The notes under the pieces were generated by a model. That model was not told the origin of the DNA. It saw nothing but the letters and a program-made list of their open reading frames with translations, and searched no databases. The translations under genes were made by a program, and so were the position numbers. Below are positions 1-7,916 of a DNA stretch of 24,024 nt, in pieces; position 1 is the first letter of the stretch; each line of letters opens with the position of its first letter. The DNA comes from Euryarchaeota archaeon UBA28 (lineage in GTDB: Archaea > Thermoplasmatota > Poseidoniia > Poseidoniales > Thalassarchaeaceae). The stretch lies in the NCBI GenBank assembly GCA_002501605.1, contig DANW01000034.1, positions 16,224 through 40,247 on the forward strand. The letters run 5' to 3'.

Positions 1-639
1 GTGATGCATCACAGGGGGTATCCTAATGCCATGAGCGCGTTTGATTACTTCATTTCCAGCCATCCAAATGCTAGTACATACTACGTCCTCGGTTCCAGTG
101 GAGGAGCAATAGCTGCTGGTTTCTATGCAGGGAGCCTATCTGAGGCATTACCTGAGGCCAACATATTCGTGTTTCATGACAGCACAGGAGGAGTCACCAG
201 CACTGGAACTACCGATCTTTACCCTGCTTGGGGATTGAATAACACCTCCTTCACATGGCTGGATGACCTCACGTACAATGGATCCTCTCTGGACTGGAAT
301 GATATGACAAGTGCACACTTGGACATATTCCTTAACATGTACAATCCGGACATAACTTATGGTAGATTTGACAGTGCTCAAGATGAGACAATGAAGTACT
401 TCAACGGATTACTAAACAATCCTCCAGAAGACTACAACTGGAGATTGAGAAACTCTGAATTGCACATAGAGAGCGAGGGTGTCGAGATGTCAGGATGGAT
501 AGAATCCGGTGATAATCATGGAATCCTATTTTCTAGCTGGTTCTACCAACTTGAAGATGAATCGGTTTCATTCGCTGACTGGTTCACTTCTTGGCTGAAT
601 GGAGAAATGCCGGAAGACGTGTGGTGCACTGACTGTTAG
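1..639 (+). CDS. Pectinacetylesterase/VtpJ-like secreted hydrolase, 5'-truncated
   Basis: This is the C-terminal part of a serine hydrolase resembling the pectinacetylesterase family; the frame is open from base 1, so the true start lies outside the window. Numbering from base 1, an HHRGYPNA segment (residues 3-10) matches the conserved HHRG..N region that precedes the nucleophile elbow in this family. The elbow is GSSGG (31-35), so Ser33 is the probable nucleophile; the usual form is G-x-S-A-G-G. Asp60 in HDSTGG and His173 in GDNHG are the likely remaining triad residues, in the expected order. Two cysteines close the C-terminus (WCTDC), fitting an extracytoplasmic protein. The substrate is unknown; family members deacetylate pectin, but archaeal and bacterial relatives are mostly uncharacterised. 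It lies 35 bases upstream of a second exported hydrolase on the same strand, probably in one transcript. Family call fairly confident, substrate not. Confidence 0.72.
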   Translation: MMHHRGYPNAMSAFDYFISSHPNASTYYVLGSSGGAIAAGFYAGSLSEALPEANIFVFHDSTGGVTSTGTTDLYPAWGLNNTSFTWLDDLTYNGSSLDWNDMTSAHLDIFLNMYNPDITYGRFDSAQDETMKYFNGLLNNPPEDYNWRLRNSELHIESEGVEMSGWIESGDNHGILFSSWFYQLEDESVSFADWFTSWLNGEMPEDVWCTDC

Positions 640-674
640 TGAGTATCTTTGGATTTGTTAGTTTGGTGATATAG

Positions 675-2732
675 ATGGATAATAGGACCAGAAAAATATT
701 GGCCTTGACATTAGTGGTGTCGATGTTACTCGTAGGATGTACTGGGGACCCAAGTGCCGATTCAGATGAGAAGGACGCTGATGAAATAGAACAGCCAACC
801 GATCCGACAGACAACATTACCGAGGTTCCAGAAGACGAGATTATTGAAATTGAGGGCAGTGAATTCTGCGACGATACCAATCACATACACTGCATGCTTC
901 CATTCCCTTCAGGTGCATTCTTGGATGTAGATGAGACCAGGGACACCGGATACAGTCTGAGCATAGATGGTGAAGCGATACCGGATACTAGGTCTTCAGT
1001 AAGCGACAATATGGTAATACTCGATCGTCTTGATGGTTTCAGCCCGTCCACACAAATCTTCACTGCCTTTGATGAGGTTCCCAACATCACTGGAATGGCT
1101 ACACAGTTTGACATTGGAATTTCGACGATGGATGAACATTCTAGCATCTTGCTAAACCTGGATACAGGTGAGAAAGTACACCACTGGATTGAGTTGGATG
1201 CACGAGTCCAAGAGAATGAGGAAACTATAATTTTCTTGAGGACAATTGAGGGCTTGGATCACAATACCCCCTATGCCGTGGGATTCAGGAATCTAGTGGA
1301 TGAACAAGGTACTCCGATAGTACCCTCGGAAGGATTCAAGGCACTCAGAGACGGCAATGAAACGGACTCAGATGGCATTGAGGGGCAGAGGGAGTCCTAT
1401 GAGGAAGTTTTCAACAAGCTAGGGGACGCCGGATTTGAGAGAAGCTCCCTGCAATCTGCATGGTGGTTCCACACAGCCTCGACTGAGTCTATTCTGGAGG
1501 ACATACTAATCATGAGGGATGATGCGGAGCAGAGACTGGGCGATGATGGAATTGGATGCAATATCACAGGGGTTGAGGAGGACTTTGGAAACGATGGAAC
1601 GTCTCTGAGGTTAATCAGGGGGACTATCACAACTCCTCACTACATGGAAAATGAGTTTGCAAGATCGCCTTTGATGAGAGGTCCTGGTGGCGATCCTGAA
1701 TTCGTTGAGAACAGAGAGATTGACTTCACGATGTTAATTCCCAGATCACTCGCCGAGAACAATACCTCAGGCCCACTTACTGTTTTCGGGCATGGACTTT
1801 TTGGTGATGGAGATTCATATGCCATGAATGCTCGATCAGTTGCAAATGAATATCAGACAGCAGTTATTGCTACAGACTTCAAAGGTTGGAGTTCTGATGG
1901 TGACTTAGATGCCATGACTTTCGCATTGATGGACCTAAAGGAATTCCAATACCAACAGGAGAGGCAAATGCAGGCTGTAGTGAATCATATCTCGATGGTG
2001 AGGACGATAACGGGAATCTGTTCAGATATTGAGCATTTCAAGCATAACGGTACTAACATGATTGATGTCGAGACTGTGAATTACATCGGAATTTCGCTAG
2101 GGGGACTTAGAGGCCCTTCTCTACTTGCCTTTGTTCCTGAGCTTGAGTGGGGGGTCCTTTGGGTGGGTGGGACATCGTTTACTCATCAGGTTGAGAGGTC
2201 CACTCACTACGGGTCCAATGAGCATCCGGGGCAATTCTTTGAACTCCTTTCAAGCGATGTCTCGCTCCCATCTAGGTTGGACCGTGCAGTTTGCATAGCT
2301 CTACTTCAATCGATATGGGACTCCACAGACGGTGAAACCTACCTGCCGTTCAGGGAAACTGGTTATGGTGATGTCTTGGAGCCTTTCGATATGTTCTATC
2401 TCACTTCCATGATGGATGCGCAGGTTACAACACTCTCAGCTGACAGAGCTGTAAGAACTGGGAATGTACCTGTGGTAAACGGGTCTGCATATCATCCATT
2501 TGGAGTCGATGTGGTTGAAGGACCAATCGAAGGATCCTCAGCCGCCTATTTCGACGGAGATTTCCCTCCACTTCCTACAGGCAATACGAATGGCCCAATG
2601 TGGCATCATTCGCTTGCTCATAATCTGGTCCTAGAAGTTCCCGAAGCCAAGATGATGGCTTATGGGTATCTGATAACGGGAGTGCTGGTTGACTACTGCG
2701 ACCCGAGGTGTACATTCGAAGGTGACTGGTGA
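675..2732 (+). CDS. Lipoprotein alpha/beta-hydrolase, lipase/esterase-like
   Basis: A 685-residue exported protein. Residues 1-22 form a lipoprotein signal: two basic residues, a hydrophobic core and lipobox LVGC with Cys22. A very acidic linker follows (about 25-65), as in many lipid-anchored archaeal surface proteins. Residues about 65-330 hold the PFPSGAFL and LDGFSPSTQIF pattern seen upstream of the catalytic domain in large uncharacterised bacterial lipase-like proteins. The hydrolase core begins at VFGHGLFGDG (His373-Gly374, an oxyanion-type HG) and has the elbow GISLGG with Ser474 as candidate nucleophile. His644, His645 or His649 in WHHSLAH is a candidate catalytic histidine; I cannot assign the acid. 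Cysteines, including CDPRC near the end, could form disulfides. GGTGAT ends 4 bases before the ATG. The stop codon directly abuts that of the convergent nadM. The substrate is not inferable; lipid or ester hydrolysis is the safest guess. Confidence 0.75.
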   Translation: MDNRTRKILALTLVVSMLLVGCTGDPSADSDEKDADEIEQPTDPTDNITEVPEDEIIEIEGSEFCDDTNHIHCMLPFPSGAFLDVDETRDTGYSLSIDGEAIPDTRSSVSDNMVILDRLDGFSPSTQIFTAFDEVPNITGMATQFDIGISTMDEHSSILLNLDTGEKVHHWIELDARVQENEETIIFLRTIEGLDHNTPYAVGFRNLVDEQGTPIVPSEGFKALRDGNETDSDGIEGQRESYEEVFNKLGDAGFERSSLQSAWWFHTASTESILEDILIMRDDAEQRLGDDGIGCNITGVEEDFGNDGTSLRLIRGTITTPHYMENEFARSPLMRGPGGDPEFVENREIDFTMLIPRSLAENNTSGPLTVFGHGLFGDGDSYAMNARSVANEYQTAVIATDFKGWSSDGDLDAMTFALMDLKEFQYQQERQMQAVVNHISMVRTITGICSDIEHFKHNGTNMIDVETVNYIGISLGGLRGPSLLAFVPELEWGVLWVGGTSFTHQVERSTHYGSNEHPGQFFELLSSDVSLPSRLDRAVCIALLQSIWDSTDGETYLPFRETGYGDVLEPFDMFYLTSMMDAQVTTLSADRAVRTGNVPVVNGSAYHPFGVDVVEGPIEGSSAAYFDGDFPPLPTGNTNGPMWHHSLAHNLVLEVPEAKMMAYGYLITGVLVDYCDPRCTFEGDW

Positions 2733-3350
2733 TTATCCCACGGGCTCTCCGCCCTCCCCCATAAATGCAAGCCTCCTGAGATATTGATTGTCGATCATCA
2801 GCATCAGAACCGATTTGGGAATTGTTGGGGTGAGAACCTCCAGGACGGCTTCGGAATCATCAATGGTGGACATCATCCTTGCTGTCTCACGGACCCTCCA
2901 TCCTTCGAATCTCTCCCTGCTCTCCATAGGGACCTCGATGGTTTTCCACCCCGAATCGCCGTACAGCTTCAGAGAAGATGCATCGCTCGACAGGAAAACC
3001 CCAGACCTTCCGTGGTATAATTCGGCATGTGAAACCCAATTGGGGGGGTCGTCAATATCTGGAATGGGGACAATGATCGGTGTATCTCGAATGCTTGATG
3101 ATTCCAGCCACCGATAAATCATCTCAGAGCGTTCTGAGTATGTCCATGGATTTCTGAGATTCTCTGGCCTGTTTGAAGACCCTACTGCAACGACCAAGGA
3201 TGCGTTTGGCATATTATTCAACCTCCAACTGTCTGCAAACTCCAACATGTGTGCATGCCCTCTGTGGAAAGGCTGGAACCTTCCAAGAACCACGACCGAA
3301 GGAGGAGGTGGACTGTCTGGCGGACCCGGAGTCATTGGAAGTTCTGTCAT
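2733..3350 (-). CDS. nadM: Nicotinamide-nucleotide adenylyltransferase, archaeal type
   Basis: Joins NMN and ATP to give NAD and pyrophosphate, the last step of NAD synthesis, in the cytoplasm. The nucleotidyltransferase signature GRFQPFHRGH is at residues 23-32, followed by VGSSNRPENLRNPWTYSER, which matches the archaeal NMNAT core (GSA..SHTLENPFTAGER in methanogens). The second phosphate-binding motif appears as GWRVRETARMM from residue 150, where relatives have S-G-T-x-I-R; Arg152 and Arg154 are the likely equivalents. The protein is slightly longer than usual (205 residues) because of a proline-rich N-terminal extension of about 17 residues. The start is ATG with GGGGTGA four bases upstream. 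It lies 4 bases after an unrecognised gene, so the two are probably cotranscribed. nadB, the first NAD-pathway enzyme, is about 11 kb away. RNA-modulating or ADP-ribose roles are less likely. Confidence 0.9.
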   Translation of the reverse strand: MTELPMTPGPPDSPPPPSVVVLGRFQPFHRGHAHMLEFADSWRLNNMPNASLVVAVGSSNRPENLRNPWTYSERSEMIYRWLESSSIRDTPIIVPIPDIDDPPNWVSHAELYHGRSGVFLSSDASSLKLYGDSGWKTIEVPMESRERFEGWRVRETARMMSTIDDSEAVLEVLTPTIPKSVLMLMIDNQYLRRLAFMGEGGEPVG

Positions 3351-3354
3351 TCTG

Positions 3355-4026
3355 TCACCCCATAATGTCCTCGAGTCTTCTGTCCCCTAAATGCCACGAC
3401 CCAGGCTCTAGATATTCCCTACCCAAGAGTATGGAGTGCCCCTCTAACCTAGATCCCTCAATTATATCAAATAGCGAACCCGAGATAATTTGGTGAGACT
3501 CCATTGTCGGAAGTATACGTGGGTCTGATGATGGATCCATGGTTTCCCCGAGGGACTCCCTTCTGGACATCCAGTCGATTACCACGGATTCGACAAAGGA
3601 CGACCTGTCGTAGGATGAGATTGCTGTTGAGAAGTCTTTCCAAAGGCTCGGAGAAAGGAATGATTCTGTACTTTTGACTTCGTAATCTAGACTTGGCTCT
3701 AGGTAAAGGAAAAGTCTTGCATCCCAGCACCTCCATTCAACTGCGGATGCCCAATGGCACATTAGGAGAAGCAGTTCTAGCTTATTTTCAGTAGGGATAT
3801 TCTGCTCTCCGAGAGAATAGGCAATATCTAAGCCGGGATTACCATCTATCCACTCTAGAACTTCGCCCTCCAGGTCGACGTCAAACTGCCTTGATGGGGG
3901 TATCTGGTCTGGTCTGATTGTCCTGAGGCTTCTTGATTCCATGCCCTCAATCAGAAGTCTCATTGGCATACTCATGATCGAATCCAGAGATTTGGGGTCA
4001 ACCAGGGAAACTATGAGGTCGGGCAT
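3355..4026 (-). CDS. Hypothetical protein, partner of nadM
   Basis: I do not recognise this 223-residue protein. It has no signal peptide, membrane segment, P-loop, cysteine pair or other catalytic signature that I can see. It is acidic and probably mainly alpha-helical, with a tryptophan-rich helix near residues 90-110 (CHWASAVEWRCWDARLFLYLE-like region) and a C-terminal region rich in charged residues. Start: ATG with GAGG six bases upstream, reading away from the DRG GTPase. Its stop is only 4 bases before the nadM start, so translation is probably coupled to nadM. That suggests, without proving, a role linked to NAD synthesis or simple co-expression. It could be a fast-evolving member of a known fold that only profile or structure comparison would reveal. 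Confidence 0.8.
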   Translation of the reverse strand: MPDLIVSLVDPKSLDSIMSMPMRLLIEGMESRSLRTIRPDQIPPSRQFDVDLEGEVLEWIDGNPGLDIAYSLGEQNIPTENKLELLLLMCHWASAVEWRCWDARLFLYLEPSLDYEVKSTESFLSPSLWKDFSTAISSYDRSSFVESVVIDWMSRRESLGETMDPSSDPRILPTMESHQIISGSLFDIIEGSRLEGHSILLGREYLEPGSWHLGDRRLEDIMG

Positions 4027-4140
4027 ATGTATCCTCGACTATACCAGTCGGCAGTCTGGCATGAACCCTCGCTCGCATCACTATGGATGATTTTCTCCAC
4101 GGAATTCAATAAGTTGGTCCTCGCGTAGGAGGAATAATAG
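4027..4140. promoter_or_regulatory. Divergent intergenic region, hypothetical gene / DRG GTPase
   Basis: A 114-base gap between two genes reading outward must hold both promoters. Rightward, AGGAGGA (4127-4133) is a strong Shine-Dalgarno site seven bases before the TTG at 4141, and an AT-rich patch TTCAATAAG (about 4106-4114) sits at a plausible TATA distance upstream of it. Leftward, GAGG lies six bases before the ATG of the hypothetical gene. I see no clear BRE/TATA consensus, no inverted repeat and no small RNA. Assignment as a promoter region rests on gene orientation. Confidence 0.4.
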
Positions 4141-5274
4141 TTGGAGGGAGGGGACTTGGCGACCATTGAAGAGCAGATTAAGTCCTTGGAGGATGAAATA
4201 TCCAAGACCAAGTACAACAAGGCTACACAAGGCCATATTGGTAGGCTTAAGGCCAAAATTGCATCGCTGAAAGAAAGGAAAGAGAAAGCTGTTGCTCACG
4301 CAAAGAAAAGTGGTTCAAGCGCTGGTTTCGAAGTTAAAAAGTCAGGAGATGCTTCTGTTTCTCTGGTTGGATTCCCCAGTGTTGGTAAATCTAGCCTGAT
4401 ATCGCAACTCACTGGTGCAGACTCTGAGGCTGGAGCGTTTGCATTTACGACGCTGACTTGTATTCCCGGAGTTTTAGATCATAGGGGAGCTAAGATCCAG
4501 ATTCTTGATCTTCCAGGACTGATAAAGGGTGCCTCCGAAGGAAAGGGTAGAGGGAGGGAAATATTGAACGTAATTAGAGGGTCTGACATGGTTCTCTATG
4601 TGGTCGATCCGTTTCAGGAGTCACACTTTGATATTCTTGACAGGGAGCTTTGGATGGCAGGAATGAGGCTGAATCAACCTGAGCCTCAAGTTTTCATTAC
4701 TAGGACCAAGAGGGGTGGAATAGTAGTAAGATCCACGGTAGAGCAAACTAATCTATCTGAAGAGGAGATTCAGGGCATAATCAGGAGCTTTGGAATTGTT
4801 TCGGCGACAGTAACCCTGAGAACTGACGTGACTGATGACCATATCGTGGATACCCTAGCTGGAAATAGGATATACAATAGAGCAGTTGTTGTCGTCAACA
4901 AAATTGACCTTGCAACTGAGGATGATCTTGCGAGAACGAGGAATATGTTGCCTATTGGCTGGCCAGTATTAGAAGTATCAGCCAAAACCGGCGAAGGAAT
5001 TGAGAATATGAAAGACTTCATCTTTGATAATCTGCATTTCATGTCCATATTCCTGAAGCCTCAGGGCCAAGAGGCGGATATGGTTGAGCCATTAATCGTC
5101 AAGGACACATCAACCGTGCGCGACGTATGTGCAAAATTACACAGGGATTTTGTTAGGAAATTCAGATATGCCAGAGTTAAGGGCCCCAGTGCGAAATTTG
5201 ACTGGCAGAGAGTCGGTTTGGATCATCCCCTCTCAGATGGAGACATACTAACCATAGTTCTGAGGAAATCTTAG
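4141..5274 (+). CDS. drg: DRG-family (Rbg) TGS-domain GTPase
   Basis: A developmentally-regulated GTP-binding protein of the Obg/DRG class, cytoplasmic and ribosome-associated in eukaryotes and archaea, where it is tied to relief of translational pausing. Domains: an N-terminal basic helical region (1-70); the G domain with G1 GFPSVGKS (77-84), G2 FTT (102-104), G3 DLPG (123-126) and the DRG hallmark GKGRGRE just after it; G4 NKID (from 253); G5 SAKTG; and a C-terminal TGS domain (about 300-377). The match to human DRG1 is strong along its whole length, and 377 residues is normal. Two TTG starts are possible: 4141 (AGGAGGA seven bases upstream) and 4156 (GGAGGG seven bases upstream, inside the longer frame); both give a valid N-terminus. 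tatC follows 15 bases downstream, probably in the same transcript. Confidence 0.95.
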   Translation: MEGGDLATIEEQIKSLEDEISKTKYNKATQGHIGRLKAKIASLKERKEKAVAHAKKSGSSAGFEVKKSGDASVSLVGFPSVGKSSLISQLTGADSEAGAFAFTTLTCIPGVLDHRGAKIQILDLPGLIKGASEGKGRGREILNVIRGSDMVLYVVDPFQESHFDILDRELWMAGMRLNQPEPQVFITRTKRGGIVVRSTVEQTNLSEEEIQGIIRSFGIVSATVTLRTDVTDDHIVDTLAGNRIYNRAVVVVNKIDLATEDDLARTRNMLPIGWPVLEVSAKTGEGIENMKDFIFDNLHFMSIFLKPQGQEADMVEPLIVKDTSTVRDVCAKLHRDFVRKFRYARVKGPSAKFDWQRVGLDHPLSDGDILTIVLRKS

Positions 5275-5289
5275 GCGATGTATTGACCT

Positions 5290-6072
5290 ATGGGACCCTC
5301 ACGCGAAGACATGGAATATTCGCAGGGGGACATGCTCCCTCGTGCTGAGCTTCGTGGATTGATTGGGCACATCAGGGGGAGATTGTTACTCCTTACTGCC
5401 ATATTCTTAATCGGTTTTGTCGGGGGATACCCGGTTTCAGGAAGGGTCATTGAGGCCTTGTTAAATTCAACCGCATACAAACCGGAGAATGTGGAGGTCG
5501 TCATACTCCATCCGATGGAAGCAGTCCTGATTAGGCTGAGGATGGGAGTACAGTTGGGTGCGATATTGTCAGTCTTATTTCTTGTTGGAGATATTTCATG
5601 GAACGGTAGGAAGATATTCTCTGAGGCAAAGAGGGTGGCTTACACAGGGAATGGGAGTCTGTCGGGTCTGATTGTGATTGTCCTTTTGTCATTACTGTTA
5701 GCATTGACTGGGTCTTTGTATTCACACGAAGTTTTGGTCCCTTTCCTTCTTGACTATCTCTCCGAGGACGCTGCTTCTGCGAATCTAAGCTCTACTTGGC
5801 AACTTAGGTCTTGGATTGGCTTCATAGTTGGCCTTTACTTCGCTTCTATCGTAGGATTTCAAGCCCCATTGCTCACATGGATACTGCTACGAAACCGGAT
5901 CATCAATGTTGACTCGATGACGCGTAACAGAGGGGTGATGTGGTTCCTTGGGATGGCTTTCGGAGCTTTCCTGTCCCCTCCGGATCCAATCTCTATGTTC
6001 CTAGTGGCTGGACCAGTTCTCATATTACTGGAGTTTGTCTTGATTCTCCATGTGATGACTAATCGAGATTGA
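5290..6072 (+). CDS. tatC: Sec-independent protein translocase TatC, divergent
   Basis: The multi-spanning receptor subunit of the twin-arginine export system in the cytoplasmic membrane. About six hydrophobic segments are visible (near 32-50, 78-100, 125-143, 173-200, 215-229, 236-256). Family marks include HPMEAVLIRL (74-83), matching the P-x-E-x-F loop region, and LSPPDPIS (229-235) before the last helix, matching the conserved TPPD-x-S with Asp232. Divergent positions: the N-terminal H-L-x-E-L-R-x-R motif reads L-I-G-H-I-R-G-R (24-31), so the glutamate is His27, and the mid-membrane glutamate of helix 4 is Gln191 (GFQAPLL). The ATG at 5290 lacks a clear Shine-Dalgarno; ATGs at 5311 and 5332 are alternatives, the latter after GGGGGAC. 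It follows the DRG gene by 15 bases and its 3' end overlaps the convergent permease gene by 14 bases. No tatA is in the window. Confidence 0.85.
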   Translation: MGPSREDMEYSQGDMLPRAELRGLIGHIRGRLLLLTAIFLIGFVGGYPVSGRVIEALLNSTAYKPENVEVVILHPMEAVLIRLRMGVQLGAILSVLFLVGDISWNGRKIFSEAKRVAYTGNGSLSGLIVIVLLSLLLALTGSLYSHEVLVPFLLDYLSEDAASANLSSTWQLRSWIGFIVGLYFASIVGFQAPLLTWILLRNRIINVDSMTRNRGVMWFLGMAFGAFLSPPDPISMFLVAGPVLILLEFVLILHVMTNRD

Positions 6073-7840
6073 TTCCCCTGTTTCTAGCGTCTTCCGCTCT
6101 AGCATCAGCACGTCCCTGCTCAACATCAACGTACCTCATCAAAAATACTCCGATTGCTATTAAGACAGCTATACTGAGAACTCCGACCCTACTGTCGAAC
6201 ATTATCGTCATAGACGCGTATAGTAGTGGCCCTATAGCTGCGGCAACCTTTCCGAAGAATCCGAAGAATCCGAAGAACTCCGCACTCCTAGTCTCAGGTA
6301 TCATCTGTCCGAAGATACTTCTAGACAACCCTTGTGATCCTCCAAATAGGGTACCTATCATCATCCCTAGTATCATGAATTGATATCCGACTCCTATATC
6401 CAGAGGCTCCCACAGATATTTCCTTACTGTTTCGGGTATGAAGTCCAATGCTCCGTCACCGAGGTTTGTCGGATGGTCTATCCCCACGTTTGTTGATCCA
6501 TCCAGAGGGCCCCCTGATACACTGATACTGAATCGGGAGTCTGAAATTGATGCTAGTATAGAGGATACATCCTCGACGTCATTCACATCAATTAATCGCT
6601 TTTCGTCAGAGGAATTAGAGTAAAGCCAAGAGTATGTTCCAGTTCTATCATCGTACTCAACTGGGAGCGATTCGCTCCATAGAGCTGCCCAAGCCTGTTC
6701 ATCGAACTCACCGTCCTCGAAATTCAGTTTTTGCGCTATGTCATTAGCGTTATAGTTTACATGTACCTGATACAACTGTGATTCGTCATTCCAGTCATAC
6801 ATTACTTCGAACTCATCGTGGGAGTCAAGTTCCAATGGTGCAAAACCAAGAGTTGCGAAGCTTAGCACCAGCCATCCGACCAAAGAAGCATTCAGCGCTT
6901 TCTTGGTCCCCCATTTATTGGCCAGCTTTGTGAAAAATAGCGCACATGGGTATGCAACGAACTGAATCAAAACTATAGTGATCATTAATTCGATTGTTGA
7001 TACCCCAAGAACAACCGCACCGAATATTGGCCCAATTGCCCATACTGTGTTAATCGCATCTATGAAGAAGAAGTACGCCAGCATGTAGATGAACAGTGTT
7101 CTGAATTTATTGTACTCCTTTAGTGTCGTCCAGACCTGCGAGTAGGCTTGCCTGACAGTTGGAACTTGCTTATCATTCTCCATAGGGGGCTCTGGTACGT
7201 ACTTGAAAGTCATAAGTGCAAAACCGAACCACCATACTCCAGATGAGGCTAAGCAGAATCTTATCACCGCGTCTCCCCCAATGCCCAATACTAATCCCAA
7301 GTGAACTACTAACAGTAGGCCTCCTCCCAGATATCCATATGCATACGCCCTGTTAGAGATACTATCCATCTCTTCATCCTTACCAAGATGTGGCAACAGT
7401 GCATTGTAGAAAACACCAGCAGCATTCAGACCTATGTTTGCAGTGAAGTAAAAGATGAGGAGCCATATCCATTCGTTACCGTCGCCTGCAAGGAAGTCGA
7501 ATCCAAGTAGGAACGTGGATCCCGCACCAACATAGGTCAATTTTCTTAGCCAACTCATTTTGACTGGCTTGTAATCTGCTATGACTCCTAAGGCTGGAGC
7601 AATTATGGCAACCGCCCAAGTACCAAATGCTACTAGATAGGCGATTAACGCGTCTCCCTCCATTGTTATACCCGCAATAGTGGTATTCAGGCCATTTGCC
7701 TCTAGGAATAGGTAAGCGAACCAAGTGGGGAATATTGCAGAAACTACACTTGTCTCAAATGACGACTTCCCCCAATCATACATACAATATCCTCGCACTT
7801 CTAATGGGTTTGACGCGCGGTCTAGTTCTGCTTCTGTCAT
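6059..7840 (-). CDS. MFS permease, Atg22/UMF1-like, with large acidic loop
   Basis: A 593-residue major facilitator protein of the Atg22-like (UMF1) group. The signature YCMYDWGKSSFETSV near residues 18-32 corresponds to the family's YDWANSAF helix-1 motif, and AEFFGFFGFFGKVAAAIGP near 523-541 corresponds to the conserved EFFG...GK...GP region. Around 12 hydrophobic segments can be drawn. Between about residues 335 and 478 is a soluble insert rich in Asp, Glu and Asn, absent from ordinary members; it splits the second half of the transporter. Fungal Atg22 exports amino acids from the vacuole; prokaryotic substrates are unknown, so none is assigned. The start is ATG at 7840, supported by the family N-terminus although the upstream AGGT site is weak. 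The 3' end overlaps the convergent tatC by 14 bases. Confidence 0.85.
   Translation of the reverse strand: MTEAELDRASNPLEVRGYCMYDWGKSSFETSVVSAIFPTWFAYLFLEANGLNTTIAGITMEGDALIAYLVAFGTWAVAIIAPALGVIADYKPVKMSWLRKLTYVGAGSTFLLGFDFLAGDGNEWIWLLIFYFTANIGLNAAGVFYNALLPHLGKDEEMDSISNRAYAYGYLGGGLLLVVHLGLVLGIGGDAVIRFCLASSGVWWFGFALMTFKYVPEPPMENDKQVPTVRQAYSQVWTTLKEYNKFRTLFIYMLAYFFFIDAINTVWAIGPIFGAVVLGVSTIELMITIVLIQFVAYPCALFFTKLANKWGTKKALNASLVGWLVLSFATLGFAPLELDSHDEFEVMYDWNDESQLYQVHVNYNANDIAQKLNFEDGEFDEQAWAALWSESLPVEYDDRTGTYSWLYSNSSDEKRLIDVNDVEDVSSILASISDSRFSISVSGGPLDGSTNVGIDHPTNLGDGALDFIPETVRKYLWEPLDIGVGYQFMILGMMIGTLFGGSQGLSRSIFGQMIPETRSAEFFGFFGFFGKVAAAIGPLLYASMTIMFDSRVGVLSIAVLIAIGVFLMRYVDVEQGRADARAEDARNRGINLD
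6252..6278. repeat. Three tandem 9-base units inside the permease gene
   Basis: The unit CCGAAGAAT occurs three times in direct tandem, the third copy ending in C. On the coding (minus) strand it encodes a Phe-Phe-Gly triplet repeated three times. The stretch falls in a helix motif that is naturally rich in Phe and Gly in this transporter family, so it may be conserved sequence rather than a recent expansion. Because the unit is in frame, slippage would add or remove one FFG without breaking the gene. Confidence 0.6.
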
Positions 7841-7916
7841 GACAATACCTAAGCTTCGTAGAGGCGGAGAGGTAATGAGTATTGTTACGTCAGTGTAATT
7901 TCTTAGATTGCATTAA
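7841..7916. promoter_or_regulatory. Divergent intergenic region, permease / GDPD-like gene
   Basis: This 76-base gap separates two outward-reading genes and should hold both promoters. It contains GGAGAGGT just before an ATG at 7875 that opens only a seven-codon frame ending at TAA, and an in-frame TAA at 7914-7916 immediately before the TTG used for the GDPD-like gene, so that gene cannot extend further left. I see no convincing TATA box or operator. Confidence 0.35.

Noticed and set aside
6252..6278. Tandem 9-base repeat as a phase-variation device
   Set aside because: The unit is a multiple of three and encodes a motif resembling the family consensus, so slippage would not switch the gene off.
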